Assembly: GCF_000759025.1 (NCBI RefSeq)
Contig: NZ_JPOS01000002.1
Span: 108,436-172,435 of the forward strand
Length of the DNA stretch: 64,000 nucleotides
Reading direction: 5' to 3'
Origin: Phaeodactylibacter xiamenensis
GTDB lineage: Bacteria > Bacteroidota > Bacteroidia > Chitinophagales > Saprospiraceae
Below, piece after piece: positions 26,397 through 35,685 of this stretch. Under the pieces are notes generated by a model. That model searched no databases. It was not told the DNA's origin and saw only the letters and a list, made by a program, of their open reading frames with translations. Position 1 is the first letter of the stretch. Each line of letters begins with the position of its first letter. A program made the position numbers and the translations under genes.

Positions 26397-27536
26397 ATGT
26401 TTGGACGAGCCATCCTGCACCTGGACCTCGATGCTTTTTTTGCGTCCGTAGAGCAGCTGCACAACAGCGACCTGCAGGGTAAACCCCTAATCATTGGCGG
26501 CAGCAGCGGCCGGGGCGTGGTCGCAAGCTGTAGTTATGAAGCGCGGCGCTTTGGTATCCGATCCGGCATGCCTATACGCCATGCACTGCTGCGCTGTCCG
26601 GATGCAACTGTACTGCGGGGCGATATGGAAAACTACCTGAAGCATTCCAGGCTGGTCACAGAGATACTGGCAGAGGATGCGCCCGTGCTGGAGAAGGCTT
26701 CCATTGATGAGTTCTACCTGGATATTAGCGGTATGGACCGCTACTTTGGCTGTTGGAAATGGTCGCAGGAGCTGCGGCAAAAGGTGATTCGCGAAAGCGG
26801 TCTGCCTTTGTCCATTGGCCTATCGGTCAACAAGCTGGTTTCGAAGGTCGGCGCGGGGGAAAGCAAACCTAACGGCGCACAGCTGGTGGAATCGGGACGG
26901 GAGCAGCAGTTTTTGGCGCCACTGCCCGTGCGCCGCTTGCCGGCGGTGGGGCAGGTGACCTGCCACCGGCTGAGCCAAATGGGCATACGCACGGTGCAGG
27001 CGCTTAGTCAGGTGCCGCCGTTGTTACTACAGCGCGAATTTGGCAAGCCCGGCAAGCAATTATGGGAAAAGGCGCACGGTATTGACCACCGGCCCGTCGT
27101 GCCTTATACTGAACGGCAGTCTATCTCCACAGAGCGTACCTTTCAGACCGATACTACGAATGTTGAATTCCTCCGCACCACCCTCAATCAGATGGTAGCT
27201 CAGCTGGCTTTCGAGCTCCGGCAGTCCGGGCGGCTGACCGCCTGCATCACCGTGAAGCTGCGGTATACCGATTTCAATACCTTCACCCGGCAGCACCGCC
27301 TGCCTTATACAGCTTCCGACAGCACGCTGCTGCATCATGCGCAGAAATTACTGGAACAACTGTATGAGCGTCGTCAACTGGTCCGCCTGTTGGGGGTGCG
27401 ATTCAGCAAACTCGTGCCCGGCCACCCACAACTAAGCCTTTTTGACGCCTCAGCGGAGGAGCAGCGCCTGCAGGCGGCGATGGATGGAATACGGGAGCGG
27501 TTTGGGAAGGGGGCGGTGGAAAGGGGAGTGCGCTAG
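26397..27536 (+). CDS. dinB: DNA polymerase IV (Y-family translesion polymerase)
   Basis: A 379-aa Y-family polymerase for error-prone bypass of DNA lesions. Palm motifs are ILHLDLDAFFASVEQ (first Asp pair) and KASIDEFYLDISG (second carboxylates), with VVASCSYEARRFGIRSGMPI in the fingers, a little-finger domain (STERTFQTDTTNVEFL), and a C-terminal LSLFDASAEEQRLQ. The latter resembles the beta-clamp-binding peptide (QLSLF-type) but is followed by more residues. Start at 26397 (MFGRAILHLDLD); an upstream ATG at 26331 would add 22 residues with no family support. The stop codon TAG falls inside the terminal repeat of a palindromic element. Confidence 0.95.
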   Translation: MFGRAILHLDLDAFFASVEQLHNSDLQGKPLIIGGSSGRGVVASCSYEARRFGIRSGMPIRHALLRCPDATVLRGDMENYLKHSRLVTEILAEDAPVLEKASIDEFYLDISGMDRYFGCWKWSQELRQKVIRESGLPLSIGLSVNKLVSKVGAGESKPNGAQLVESGREQQFLAPLPVRRLPAVGQVTCHRLSQMGIRTVQALSQVPPLLLQREFGKPGKQLWEKAHGIDHRPVVPYTERQSISTERTFQTDTTNVEFLRTTLNQMVAQLAFELRQSGRLTACITVKLRYTDFNTFTRQHRLPYTASDSTLLHHAQKLLEQLYERRQLVRLLGVRFSKLVPGHPQLSLFDASAEEQRLQAAMDGIRERFGKGAVERGVR

Positions 27537-27699
27537 CAGCCTGTCGGAGATGTGCTGATGCGGCGAGAGCGAGCAAATATTGTTCTGAACAAGGCGCGAA
27601 GAAGGAACATAGCCTGAGCTACGTGACTGATGAGCAACGAAGTGCAGAATAATATTTGCCGTTCGCAGACCATTGAGCGCCTCTCCGACAGGCTGCTAG
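27533..27699. repeat. 167-bp palindromic element with 18-bp perfect terminal inverted repeats (MITE-like)
   Basis: CTAGCAGCCTGTCGGAGA (27533-27550) is repeated as its exact reverse complement at 27682-27699. Inside, GCAAATATTGTTCTG (near 27573) pairs with CAGAATAATATTTGC (near 27645) with one mismatch, so the whole element folds on itself. There is no coding capacity. It has the layout of a non-autonomous palindromic repeat. The left arm contains the TAG stop of dinB. Confidence 0.8.
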
Positions 27700-27769
27700 T
27701 GGTCTCTATTGAGACGGGGAGAATGGCAAGCGTAGTTGCCCATCGCCACCGCTTCGCAGCACCAATGCC

Positions 27770-29293
27770 CTACCGCACCGTCACCGGTAACGTCTGCACC
27801 TGTCCCTCACCCTGTATACGAAGGTAATACATGCCCGCTGCCCACTCCGTCACATCCACTTCAAACGAAGCCGGAGTTTGTTTCAGATCACGGCTGAAAA
27901 TTTGCTGGCCGTTTACTCCGAAGGCATTCAGGGTAACAGGCCGGCCCTGCCATGCTCCGAAGTCAATCCGGAGCCAGTCTGCTGCCGGGGACGGAAAGGC
28001 ATTGGCGAAAGCTACGGTTGCAAAGCCGTCGGCGCTGACTACCACTACGGATATCTCGGTACAGCTTATATCGCTGCCTGCACTGTTCATGGCGGTCAGG
28101 CAGACGTTGTAGGTGTTATTTGCCGTGTAGGTGTGGGTTGGGTTTTGCAGGGTGCTGCTATTGCCATCACTAAAATCCCAGAACCACTCAGTGGGGTTAT
28201 TGGCGGAAGCATCGGTGAACACAAGCGTACCTTCTCCCTGGTCTTCAAAAGTAAAACTAGCGGTGGGTGGCAGTATGACCACAACTTCCTGGCAACTAAT
28301 ATCACTGCCTCCCAGATTAGTGGCAGTCAGGCAAACGGTATAGGTGCCGGGGGCGCTGTAGGTATGCAGTGGGTTTTGCTCCGTACCCGCGTTGCCATCG
28401 CCAAAGTCCCAGGACCAGCTGAGGGGCATATTGGTGGAAGCATCGGTAAACTGTACCTGCCCATCGCTGAGCAGCTCCGCAGAAAAATCAGCGACCGGGG
28501 GTTGGTCACTTGGATTAATAGCGGCAAGGTAAGTGGCAGAGATGGGGTTGCCATCCACGTCAAAGTCGACGCTGCATACGGTGCCTACCCCATCAGCACC
28601 CCACCATTCGTAGGAGACAGTCGTGTTTTCAATTACATCGATCAGGATAAAACTGCCGAAGATTTTCACGTAAATAGAGTCGGCTGTAGTAATGACACTA
28701 CGTTGTCTCAGCACTTCAAAGGTACCCGCAGGAACCGTAATTTCACCAAAGGCATCCACCTCAGCTTCCACGGTGCCCCCGCCAATCAGGCGGACGGAGT
28801 CAGCGCCAAAAGTTCCTCCATCAATTTCCAGCCGATAGCTGAATTCATCTTCGAATACCGCTCCGTAAGTAGCAGGCAGGGGAAGCAATTGCTGTTGATT
28901 TTCGAAAGCTACCGTAAAAATAGTGCCGTCCGGGCCGGGTGCTGACCCTCCTGCGGCAAATAAGGCATCAGAGGTGACCTCGGCAAAGCTGTACAGCTCA
29001 TTGCTGCCTTCAAAGGCGAAAGTGGCTGTGGGAAAAAGATCAGCAGCCGGTGTTTCGGAAGGCATGACGACTGTATTGGTGAATACTTCATCGGCATCAA
29101 AATTGAGGAACGACCAGGTTTGAGCATCAGCGCTGGCCGGGCCTACATCAACGCTTGTCAAGAGGGTATCCACGGCATTGGCGTAAACTTCACCAAAGTC
29201 GGGTATATCATCGGCAGTGAGGGTTATCTGCGCCGTAGCACCAATAGAAAGGAGGCCAAAGAAAAGGAGGAGGATGGAGCTCTTGAGTTTCAT
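27770..29293 (-). CDS. Secreted PKD-repeat protein with T9SS type A sorting domain
   Basis: A 507-aa protein with signal peptide (SSILLLFFGLLSIGATAQ), an N-terminal region of about 250 aa without recognised fold, two PKD domains marked by SWSWDFGDGNAGTEQNP and WFWDFSDGNSSTLQNPTHTY, and a C-terminal T9SS type A (Por secretion) domain: AFPSPAADWLRIDF, GMYYLRIQGEGQV. The second PKD has FSDG instead of FGDG. It should be exported by T9SS and anchored or released. The N-terminal part has no catalytic motif I can name. Confidence 0.88.
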   Translation of the reverse strand: MKLKSSILLLFFGLLSIGATAQITLTADDIPDFGEVYANAVDTLLTSVDVGPASADAQTWSFLNFDADEVFTNTVVMPSETPAADLFPTATFAFEGSNELYSFAEVTSDALFAAGGSAPGPDGTIFTVAFENQQQLLPLPATYGAVFEDEFSYRLEIDGGTFGADSVRLIGGGTVEAEVDAFGEITVPAGTFEVLRQRSVITTADSIYVKIFGSFILIDVIENTTVSYEWWGADGVGTVCSVDFDVDGNPISATYLAAINPSDQPPVADFSAELLSDGQVQFTDASTNMPLSWSWDFGDGNAGTEQNPLHTYSAPGTYTVCLTATNLGGSDISCQEVVVILPPTASFTFEDQGEGTLVFTDASANNPTEWFWDFSDGNSSTLQNPTHTYTANNTYNVCLTAMNSAGSDISCTEISVVVVSADGFATVAFANAFPSPAADWLRIDFGAWQGRPVTLNAFGVNGQQIFSRDLKQTPASFEVDVTEWAAGMYYLRIQGEGQVQTLPVTVR

Positions 29294-29411
29294 AGTTCAG
29301 TTTTTGGTAATTTGTTCCAATATTTTGGAGCGTTGGTACCGATGCAATACAGGATCGAAACGAACGGAAGCCCCAAAATTACATTTAATTACCTTCAAAT
29401 TCAATTTGCCG

Positions 29412-30110
29412 ATGATGCCACGCTACCTGATCCCCCTCTATTGGACCCTTGCTCTGACAGAACTCTACGGGGAGTATACGCTTACCGAACCGGTTATTTT
29501 GGCTGTGAAACCGCTTTTGCTGACGGTTTTGTCGCTTTGGTTTTACCTGGAATGCCGGCCAATGGGCAGTCGATTCAGTGGGTTGGTACTGGCCGGGCTG
29601 ATCTTTTCCATAGGTGGGGATACCCTACTGATGTTTGTGGAGTACGGGCCCCGGGCTGAGCAGTTTTTCCTGTTTGGGCTGGGCAGCTTTCTCGTCGCCC
29701 AGGTATGTTATGCAGTCGCTTTCTGGACTTATCCGGGTGCAAAATCCGGGGACATACGGCAGAAGCCCTGGCTTACCCTGCCATTTCTGTTCTACCTCGT
29801 GGGGATATTAGGCATGCTCTGGGCAGGTATACCTGCGGGCATGAAAGTGCCGGTTGCAGTATATGCCACTGCGATTGTCACCATGGGAATGGGTGCCTTT
29901 AACCTGAGGGGACGGCTGAGCCGGGAGCACTTTCTGGGGCTGATGGTCGGGGTGCTGCTCTTTGTACTTTCCGACAGCCTGATTGCAGCTAATAAATTCG
30001 GGCAGCCGGTGCCTTATGCGCGGGTGCTGATCATGAGTACGTACCTGCTGGGGCAGTATCTCATTGCGCGGAATGCGGCGGCGATCCGCCCGGAAAAGCA
30101 GGCAGGTTAG
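29412..30110 (+). CDS. YhhN/TMEM86-family membrane protein (lysoplasmalogenase-like)
   Basis: A 232-aa integral membrane protein of eight predicted helices. Conserved family residues are visible in GLIFSIGGDTLLMF (Asp), and VLLFVLSDSLIAANKF (Asp-Ser), ending with STYLLGQYLIARNA. TMEM86B hydrolyses the vinyl-ether bond of lysoplasmalogens; bacterial YhhN proteins are assigned the same role by homology only. Start at ATG 29412 (29415 is equally possible); a longer frame to 29217 runs antisense into the PKD gene and is rejected. Confidence 0.88.
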   Translation: MMPRYLIPLYWTLALTELYGEYTLTEPVILAVKPLLLTVLSLWFYLECRPMGSRFSGLVLAGLIFSIGGDTLLMFVEYGPRAEQFFLFGLGSFLVAQVCYAVAFWTYPGAKSGDIRQKPWLTLPFLFYLVGILGMLWAGIPAGMKVPVAVYATAIVTMGMGAFNLRGRLSREHFLGLMVGVLLFVLSDSLIAANKFGQPVPYARVLIMSTYLLGQYLIARNAAAIRPEKQAG

Positions 30111-30228
30111 CAGCTTTGAATGATATATACATAGCTTTTGGTACCCTGTAGAGGGCTTCACCGTGCCATTTGCACCTCTGCACATTTATACCGATATTTA
30201 ACCAATTGATTGATCTGAACACCAAGCT

Positions 30229-30699
30229 ATGAAATTCAAAATCTTAATCTGCCTGCTGCTCACAGCGGGTGCGCTCTCTGCCCAAAATGGACTGGAAGGG
30301 CTCTGGACAGGTTCCATTATTGATAAAAGCACTGGGGAAACGCTGCCGGTCGAACTCTACCTTACCCTTGAAAAAGGCTACATCAAAGGGATGTCTTATA
30401 TCCACGTCACTAAGGATAGCGTGGTGACACAAGAGCTCGTTGGCAAGATGTACCAGGATCGCTCCATTTATATGCGGGAAGTGACCGACAGGGAGTACAG
30501 CATCGATAACCTCAACCCTGAGATACTGGAGGGTGGCAAGTATGTCCGTAAATACCAGTTTGAATTCAAGCGGAGCATCTGGGAGTCTTCGCTCAATGGT
30601 TTCTGGCAGGAGATTACGCCTACCCCGTTTTCGGTAGAACGGAAGCTGGGGCAAATCAAACTGGAGCGGAAGAAATCGGGCGATTCTTCCAGGGTATAG
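30229..30699 (+). CDS. Small secreted protein of unknown function
   Basis: A 156-aa protein with a signal peptide (FKILICLLLTAGALSAQ) followed by GLEGLWTGSIIDKSTGETLP, a start like that of lipocalin-like or DUF-type secreted proteins of Bacteroidota. The body is rich in beta-strand patterns and ends in basic residues (GQIKLERKKSGDSSRV). No function recognised. Confidence 0.75.
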   Translation: MKFKILICLLLTAGALSAQNGLEGLWTGSIIDKSTGETLPVELYLTLEKGYIKGMSYIHVTKDSVVTQELVGKMYQDRSIYMREVTDREYSIDNLNPEILEGGKYVRKYQFEFKRSIWESSLNGFWQEITPTPFSVERKLGQIKLERKKSGDSSRV

Positions 30700-30700
30700 G

Positions 30701-30737
30701 AAGCCCCCGCTCTACAGCAAGTAAAACGAGGGCTTTG
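30701..30737. terminator. Imperfect hairpin between convergent genes
   Basis: AAGCCCCCGCTC at 30701-30712 can pair with GAGGGCTT at 30728-30735. No T-run longer than three follows, so this is a weak terminator candidate between the small secreted protein and fadA. Confidence 0.35.
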
Positions 30738-30762
30738 CTATTCCAATTGAGTTGTGATCCTC

Positions 30763-31935
30763 TTAATTCAATAATTCGTAGATGCCGGCGATACCTTGCC
30801 CGCCACCTACACAGGCGGTCACCATACCGTATTTATTGCCACGGCGGCGCATCTCATTGAAGAGCTGGGTGGAAAGTTTCGCACCGGTACAACCCAGCGG
30901 GTGGCCGAGTGCAATGGCCCCTCCGTTTACGTTAACGATATCGGGGTTGAGACCGGCTTCCTGAATGACGGCCAGGGCCTGGGCGGCAAAGGCTTCATTG
31001 AGCTCAATCAGGTCGATATCGTTGAGCTTTAGCCCGGCGTACTTCAGTGCTTTAGGGATAGCGGCGCAGGGGCCAATGCCCATATACAACGGATCTACAC
31101 CAGCTACGGAGCAGGAGACCAGACGGGCAATCGGCTCGAGGTTGAGCTTTTTGACCATTTCTTCGCTCATCACCAGGGTGAAAGCCGCACCATCAGAAGT
31201 TTGGGAAGCGTTGCCCGCAGTCACCACGCCGCCCTGCGCAAAGACCGGGCGTAACTTGCCAAGTGCTTCGACCGTAGTGGAACGGCGTACGCCTTCATCC
31301 ATGCCTACGGTGTGCTCACTGCTCACCCGTTTGCCGTCTTTTACGAATACATCTTCCACTTTTACCGGCACAATTTCATCATTGAATTTCCCGCCGTCGA
31401 TGGCTTCAGCCGCCTTGACGTGTGAGCGGTAGGCGAATTCATCGGATTGGTCCCGGCTGATGTTATACTTATTGGCTACGGCCTCGGCCGTCAGGCCCAT
31501 ACTCGCCAGGTAGTTGGGCGTGGAGGAAGCGACCTTGTAGCTGGGTGCGAGCTTGTAGCCCGTCATTGGTATGGAGCTCATGCTTTCGGTACCGCCGGCA
31601 ACGTAAATTTCGCCCATGCCTGCGCGGATTTTGGCAACCGCAATGGAGATGGTCTCCAGGCCGGAAGCACAGTAGCGGTTGACGGTCACGCCGGGGACTT
31701 CCTTGCCCAGGGCGCGCATGGAAATCTGCCGCCCGATCTGCAGTCCCTGCTCGCCCTCTGGGTTTGCGCAGCCAACGATGACGTCATCGACCAGCTTGGG
31801 GTCAAGCTCCGGAGTTTGTTCCAAAAGATGGGTAATGATATCCACCGCCAGGTCATCCGAGCGGTAGTTTTTGAAGCCACCCTTTTTGGCTTTGCCTACA
31901 GCGGAACGGTAGGCTTTTACGATATATGCATCCAT
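30763..31935 (-). CDS. fadA: Acetyl-CoA C-acyltransferase (3-ketoacyl-CoA thiolase)
   Basis: A 390-aa thiolase that cleaves 3-ketoacyl-CoA in the last step of beta-oxidation. Catalytic Cys lies in NRYCASGLETISIAVAKI; the other active-site motifs are NVNGGAIALGHPLGCTGAK (His) and VTACVGGGQGIAGIYE (second Cys). Length is normal. It lies downstream of the fadN-like gene on the same strand, separated by a small gene, giving the standard FadN/FadA pair. Confidence 0.95.
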   Translation of the reverse strand: MDAYIVKAYRSAVGKAKKGGFKNYRSDDLAVDIITHLLEQTPELDPKLVDDVIVGCANPEGEQGLQIGRQISMRALGKEVPGVTVNRYCASGLETISIAVAKIRAGMGEIYVAGGTESMSSIPMTGYKLAPSYKVASSTPNYLASMGLTAEAVANKYNISRDQSDEFAYRSHVKAAEAIDGGKFNDEIVPVKVEDVFVKDGKRVSSEHTVGMDEGVRRSTTVEALGKLRPVFAQGGVVTAGNASQTSDGAAFTLVMSEEMVKKLNLEPIARLVSCSVAGVDPLYMGIGPCAAIPKALKYAGLKLNDIDLIELNEAFAAQALAVIQEAGLNPDIVNVNGGAIALGHPLGCTGAKLSTQLFNEMRRRGNKYGMVTACVGGGQGIAGIYELLN

Positions 31936-32081
31936 GATAATTTCTATTTTATGAATCCAGATTGAGCAGGCTTTTAAAAGCCCATAACCGGATTACTTTG
32001 ACTTTAGGAAATTTAAGCGATCAAGAATATCGAAATCGGTACGCCAGAAACAGTTAGCTATCCAACTGCTGCTTCATTCAG

Positions 32082-32276
32082 CTATTCATCCAGCGTTTCA
32101 TCAGAAATTCCACGTTCTGCTGCAGCCTCATCCAGTTTACTTTGAAAACGTTCCATGAAAAAGGTTGCTAGCATATGGCGTACTTCCTTCAACTCCGCTT
32201 CTGATGGCTCAAAGGAGTATAGCTTTAATAGCTCCAATTGAAGTGAGGTGAATTTCTGACTACTTTCGATTTCCAT
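32082..32276 (-). CDS. Small antitoxin-like protein
   Basis: A 64-aa acidic protein, LQLELLKLYSFEPSEAELKEVRHMLATFF..., which resembles small proteins that in Bacteroidota and cyanobacteria are encoded just before PIN-domain toxin genes. No intact partner follows; only 146 bp separate it from fadA, and there are signs of a decayed reading frame there. It may be an orphan antitoxin. The assignment rests on pattern memory and is tentative. Confidence 0.6.
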   Translation of the reverse strand: MEIESSQKFTSLQLELLKLYSFEPSEAELKEVRHMLATFFMERFQSKLDEAAAERGISDETLDE

Positions 32277-32316
32277 AACAGACTTGATTTTATGATAAAA
32301 CTGGATTTGAAAGCCC

Positions 32317-34710
32317 CTAGTTCCTCAGCGGCTTATTCGTCTGCAGCATGTGCTGAATGCGCTCCAGAGTCTTCTGCTCACCGCAGAGGCTCAGGAAGGC
32401 TTCCCGCTCAATATCGAGGAGGTACTGCTCTGACACCTGTTGCTGCCCGGTGAGGTCGCCACCGCAAAGCACCCAGGCTACCTTGTGGGCAATCTTGATG
32501 TCATGCTCGGAGGCGTAGCGCCCGAGGCGTAGCTCGTTGGCTGCAGCGTAGAGGGCGGCGAGACCCGTACGGCCCAGCACCGTGATGTCCTCGCGCTGTA
32601 TAGGCTTGGTGTAGCCTTCCGCAAGTTCCAGTACTTTCGCTTTCGCCTGAGCGATGTTGCGGTCGGTATTGAGTACGATGTGGTCCTTCTCCGGCAGCAG
32701 GTAGCCATAATCGTAGGCTTGGTGGGCAGAAGTCGCCACATTGGCCAGCGCGATGGTCTTGAACTGCTCGATGAGGGTTGGGATTTGCACGTCGCCTTCA
32801 AAGAAACGGTCGGAAGCACGCAGGGCAAATTCCTTAGTGCCACCACCACCGGGGATGAGGCCTACGCCCACTTCCACCAGGCCGATGTAAGATTCCGCAG
32901 CAGCCAGGGTGGCATCACAGTGCATGATGGTTTCGCAACCTCCGCCAAAGACATAGCCCTGTGTGGCAGCTACTACAGGCACGGAGGAGTACCGGCAGCG
33001 CATCGTAGTCTGCTGGAAGAGGTTGACGGCCATGTTTAGTTCGTCGAACTCCTGCTGATAGGCCAGCATGGCGATCATCATCAGGTTGGCGCCTACGGAG
33101 AAATGCTGGGCGTTGTTGCCAATGACCAGGCCTTTCCAGTCACCTTCTTCGGCAATTTGGATGGCTTCGTTCATGCCGCGGAGTACGCCCTCCCCTATGG
33201 AGTTGTGGGGGCTGACGAATTCCAGGCAAAGAACGCCGTCGCCGATGTCGTGCAGGACGACTTCGTTGTTTTTCATCACCGGTGCGCGGTCGCGGTAGTT
33301 GTCGAGGATGATAAATTCCTCAGCGCCCGGCACGACTTTGTACCCCTTGGATTCGAGGTCATAGTATTTCTTAACGCCACCTTCACGCTTGTAGAACTGC
33401 ATATGGCCGGCAGCGACCATGTCCTTCACCCAGGGCGCAATTTTTTCTCCCTGCTCTTCCGCCAGTTGGATACCTTTCTCAATGCCAATGATGTCCCAGT
33501 ATTCGAATGGGCCAACGTTCCAGGCATAGCCGGCTTTCATAGCATCATCGATGCTGTAGAGGTTATCTGAAATCTCCGGAATGCGGTTGGAAACGTAGGC
33601 AAAAAGGCCAAGGAGAGATTTGCGCACCAGTTCTCCGCCCTTATCGTCAGCGTCAAACATAGCAGCGATGCGCTTTTCCTGATCATCAATCTGCTTAGCC
33701 ATTTTCAGGCTGGGCAGGTCCGGCTTCTGGCTGGGCTCGTATTCGAGGGTTTCCAGGTTGAGGGCGAGGATGACGCGGCGGCCATTCTCATCCTTTTCCT
33801 TAGTTCTTTTGTAGAAGCCCTGCCCGGTTTTGTTGCCAAGGAATTTATTGTCCAGCAGGAACTGCAGGTATTTTGGGATTTCGAAAGTAGCGGCTTGTTC
33901 ATCATCGGGGCAGTTTTGCTTCAGGCCGTTGATGACGTTGGCTGCCGTATCGTGGCCCACGAGGTCGCCCAGACGGAAGGTGCCGGTTTTGGGGCGGCCA
34001 ATGGTCGGACCGGTGAGTTTATCGACTTCTTCAATACGCAGCCCCAGCTCAGTGGTGAGTTGGTAAATCTTTGCCATAGCGTATACCCCCACACGGTTGG
34101 CGATGAAGGCAGGCGTGTCTTTGCAGAGGACGGTCTGCTTGCCCAGATAGACATCACCGTAGTGCATAAAGAAATCTACCACTTCGGGGTCCGTTTCCGG
34201 GGTGGGGATGATTTCCAGCAGGCGCATGTAGCGGGGCGGGTTGAAGAAGTGGGTGCCGCAGAAGTGCTTTTTGAAATCGTCGCTGCGCCCTTCCAGCATC
34301 ATGTGTATGGGAATGCCCGAGGTATTGGACGTGATGAGGGAGCCCGGCTTGCGGTGTTGCTCCACCTGATCGAATACCTTTTTCTTAATATCCAGGCGCT
34401 CTACGACCACCTCAATGACCCAGTCGCAATCTTTGATCTTAGCGAAATCGTCCTCGAAATTGCCGGTCGTGATCCGGCTGGCGAAATCCTTGTGGTACAG
34501 CGCGGCAGGTTTGCTCTTAATGGCGCTCTTCAGGGCGGCGTTGACGATACTGTTTCGGGCAGCCGGGTCTTTCTGCTGATCTTCCGGCAAGTCGCGGGGC
34601 ACGATATCCAGCATCAATACCTCCAGGCCGATATTGGCAAAATGGCAGGCAATGCCAGAGCCCATAACACCGGAACCCAGTACGGCTACTTTAGTGATTC
34701 TTCTGCTCAT
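32317..34710 (-). CDS. 3-hydroxyacyl-CoA dehydrogenase/enoyl-CoA hydratase, FadN type
   Basis: A 797-aa bifunctional beta-oxidation enzyme. The N-terminal part (about 1-400) is the dehydrogenase: KVAVLGSGVMGSGIACHFAN (NAD-binding), the SNTSGIPI region, and CGTHFFNPPRYMRLLEIIPT (catalytic His). The C-terminal part (about 480-720) is the hydratase: NNAQHFSVGANLMMIAML and TQGYVFGGGCETIMHCD, with LVEVGVGLIPGGGGTKEFALR. The order dehydrogenase then hydratase is that of Bacillus FadN, opposite to E. coli FadB. It is the first gene of the unit with the small protein and fadA. Confidence 0.95.
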   Translation of the reverse strand: MSRRITKVAVLGSGVMGSGIACHFANIGLEVLMLDIVPRDLPEDQQKDPAARNSIVNAALKSAIKSKPAALYHKDFASRITTGNFEDDFAKIKDCDWVIEVVVERLDIKKKVFDQVEQHRKPGSLITSNTSGIPIHMMLEGRSDDFKKHFCGTHFFNPPRYMRLLEIIPTPETDPEVVDFFMHYGDVYLGKQTVLCKDTPAFIANRVGVYAMAKIYQLTTELGLRIEEVDKLTGPTIGRPKTGTFRLGDLVGHDTAANVINGLKQNCPDDEQAATFEIPKYLQFLLDNKFLGNKTGQGFYKRTKEKDENGRRVILALNLETLEYEPSQKPDLPSLKMAKQIDDQEKRIAAMFDADDKGGELVRKSLLGLFAYVSNRIPEISDNLYSIDDAMKAGYAWNVGPFEYWDIIGIEKGIQLAEEQGEKIAPWVKDMVAAGHMQFYKREGGVKKYYDLESKGYKVVPGAEEFIILDNYRDRAPVMKNNEVVLHDIGDGVLCLEFVSPHNSIGEGVLRGMNEAIQIAEEGDWKGLVIGNNAQHFSVGANLMMIAMLAYQQEFDELNMAVNLFQQTTMRCRYSSVPVVAATQGYVFGGGCETIMHCDATLAAAESYIGLVEVGVGLIPGGGGTKEFALRASDRFFEGDVQIPTLIEQFKTIALANVATSAHQAYDYGYLLPEKDHIVLNTDRNIAQAKAKVLELAEGYTKPIQREDITVLGRTGLAALYAAANELRLGRYASEHDIKIAHKVAWVLCGGDLTGQQQVSEQYLLDIEREAFLSLCGEQKTLERIQHMLQTNKPLRN

Positions 34711-34975
34711 TGAGTGATGATTGGTTTGATTTGATATTTTTTAAGGGATTGTTTTGAGACAACAACCCGGATACGTTTTAGTGCTCCAATATTAGCGAAT
34801 TTTCGCTAGAAAGGCAAAATAATCACATCTGAGGCGCCTACATTCTAATAATTTCCATTTGTTTGATAATTTGGCGTACTTGGAAAGCGTTGAGCTTTAC
34901 ATTACAAAAAATGTCCGCTGTACTCCTTGCCGGGGACAGACGCACCCATCAAAACTAAAAACCATATCAGACATC

Positions 34976-35674
34976 ATGCTGCAACACACGCTATTGTTGT
35001 TTCAAACTGCTGAGGGCCTCGACCGGGAAGGTGAAGGGGTTGGTACTCAGAGTTTCTTTGACATTATCACTCAGGGTGGCCCACTCGGAATTATCATCGT
35101 ACTTGTGCTGTTGGTACTTTCGGTGATGGCCATCTACATTTTTGTCGAGCGCTACCTCACCATCAAGCGGGCCGGTAAGATCGATGAGAACTTCATGAAT
35201 AACATCCGGGCTAACGTACAGTCGGGCAATATCAATGGTGCGAAGGCACTGTGCCAGACAACAGACTCTCCCGTGGCCCGTATGGTAGAAAAAGGCCTGC
35301 AGCGCATCGGTAAGCCGCTTCGCGATATCGACGCCGCTATTGAGAACGTGGGCAACCTTGAGATTTTCAAGCTGGAGAAAAACCTCTCTACCCTGGCCAG
35401 TATTGCCGGTGCCGCGCCTATGATCGGCTTCTTCGGTACGGTAACGGGTATGATCCTGGCCTTCTACAAAATGGCAACCGAGCAGAACGTAACGCCGGAT
35501 GTACTGGCGGGCGGTATCTATCAGGCCCTGATCACCACGGCTTTCGGGCTGTTCATTGGTATCCTGGCTTTCGTTGGTTACAACCTTCTGGTGGCCAGCG
35601 TAGAGAAAGTCGTCTTTAAAATGGAGCGCACCACAGTAGAGTTTATGGACCTGCTGCAGGAGCCTTCCGCCTAA
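34976..35674 (+). CDS. exbB: ExbB/TolQ/MotA proton-channel protein
   Basis: A 232-aa inner membrane protein with three hydrophobic helices (GIIIVLVLLVLSVMAIYIFV, IAGAAPMIGFFGTVTGMILA, and ALITTAFGLFIGILAFVGYN). The ASIAGAAPMIGFFGTVTGM block is the family signature that forms the proton path. It powers outer-membrane transport together with ExbD and TonB. I start at 34976 (MLQHTLLLF); a longer in-frame start at 34859 adds 39 residues without family support. First gene of a four-gene operon. Confidence 0.93.
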   Translation: MLQHTLLLFQTAEGLDREGEGVGTQSFFDIITQGGPLGIIIVLVLLVLSVMAIYIFVERYLTIKRAGKIDENFMNNIRANVQSGNINGAKALCQTTDSPVARMVEKGLQRIGKPLRDIDAAIENVGNLEIFKLEKNLSTLASIAGAAPMIGFFGTVTGMILAFYKMATEQNVTPDVLAGGIYQALITTAFGLFIGILAFVGYNLLVASVEKVVFKMERTTVEFMDLLQEPSA

Positions 35675-35685
35675 ATTAAAGTACC

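Noticed and set aside
27878..28945. 355-aa plus-strand open frame opposite the T9SS type A PKD gene
   Set aside because: It is antisense to a gene with clear signal peptide, PKD and sorting domains; its own translation has no domain pattern.
33895..34713. 272-aa plus-strand open frame opposite the fadN-like gene
   Set aside because: Antisense shadow; the minus strand has clear dehydrogenase motifs.
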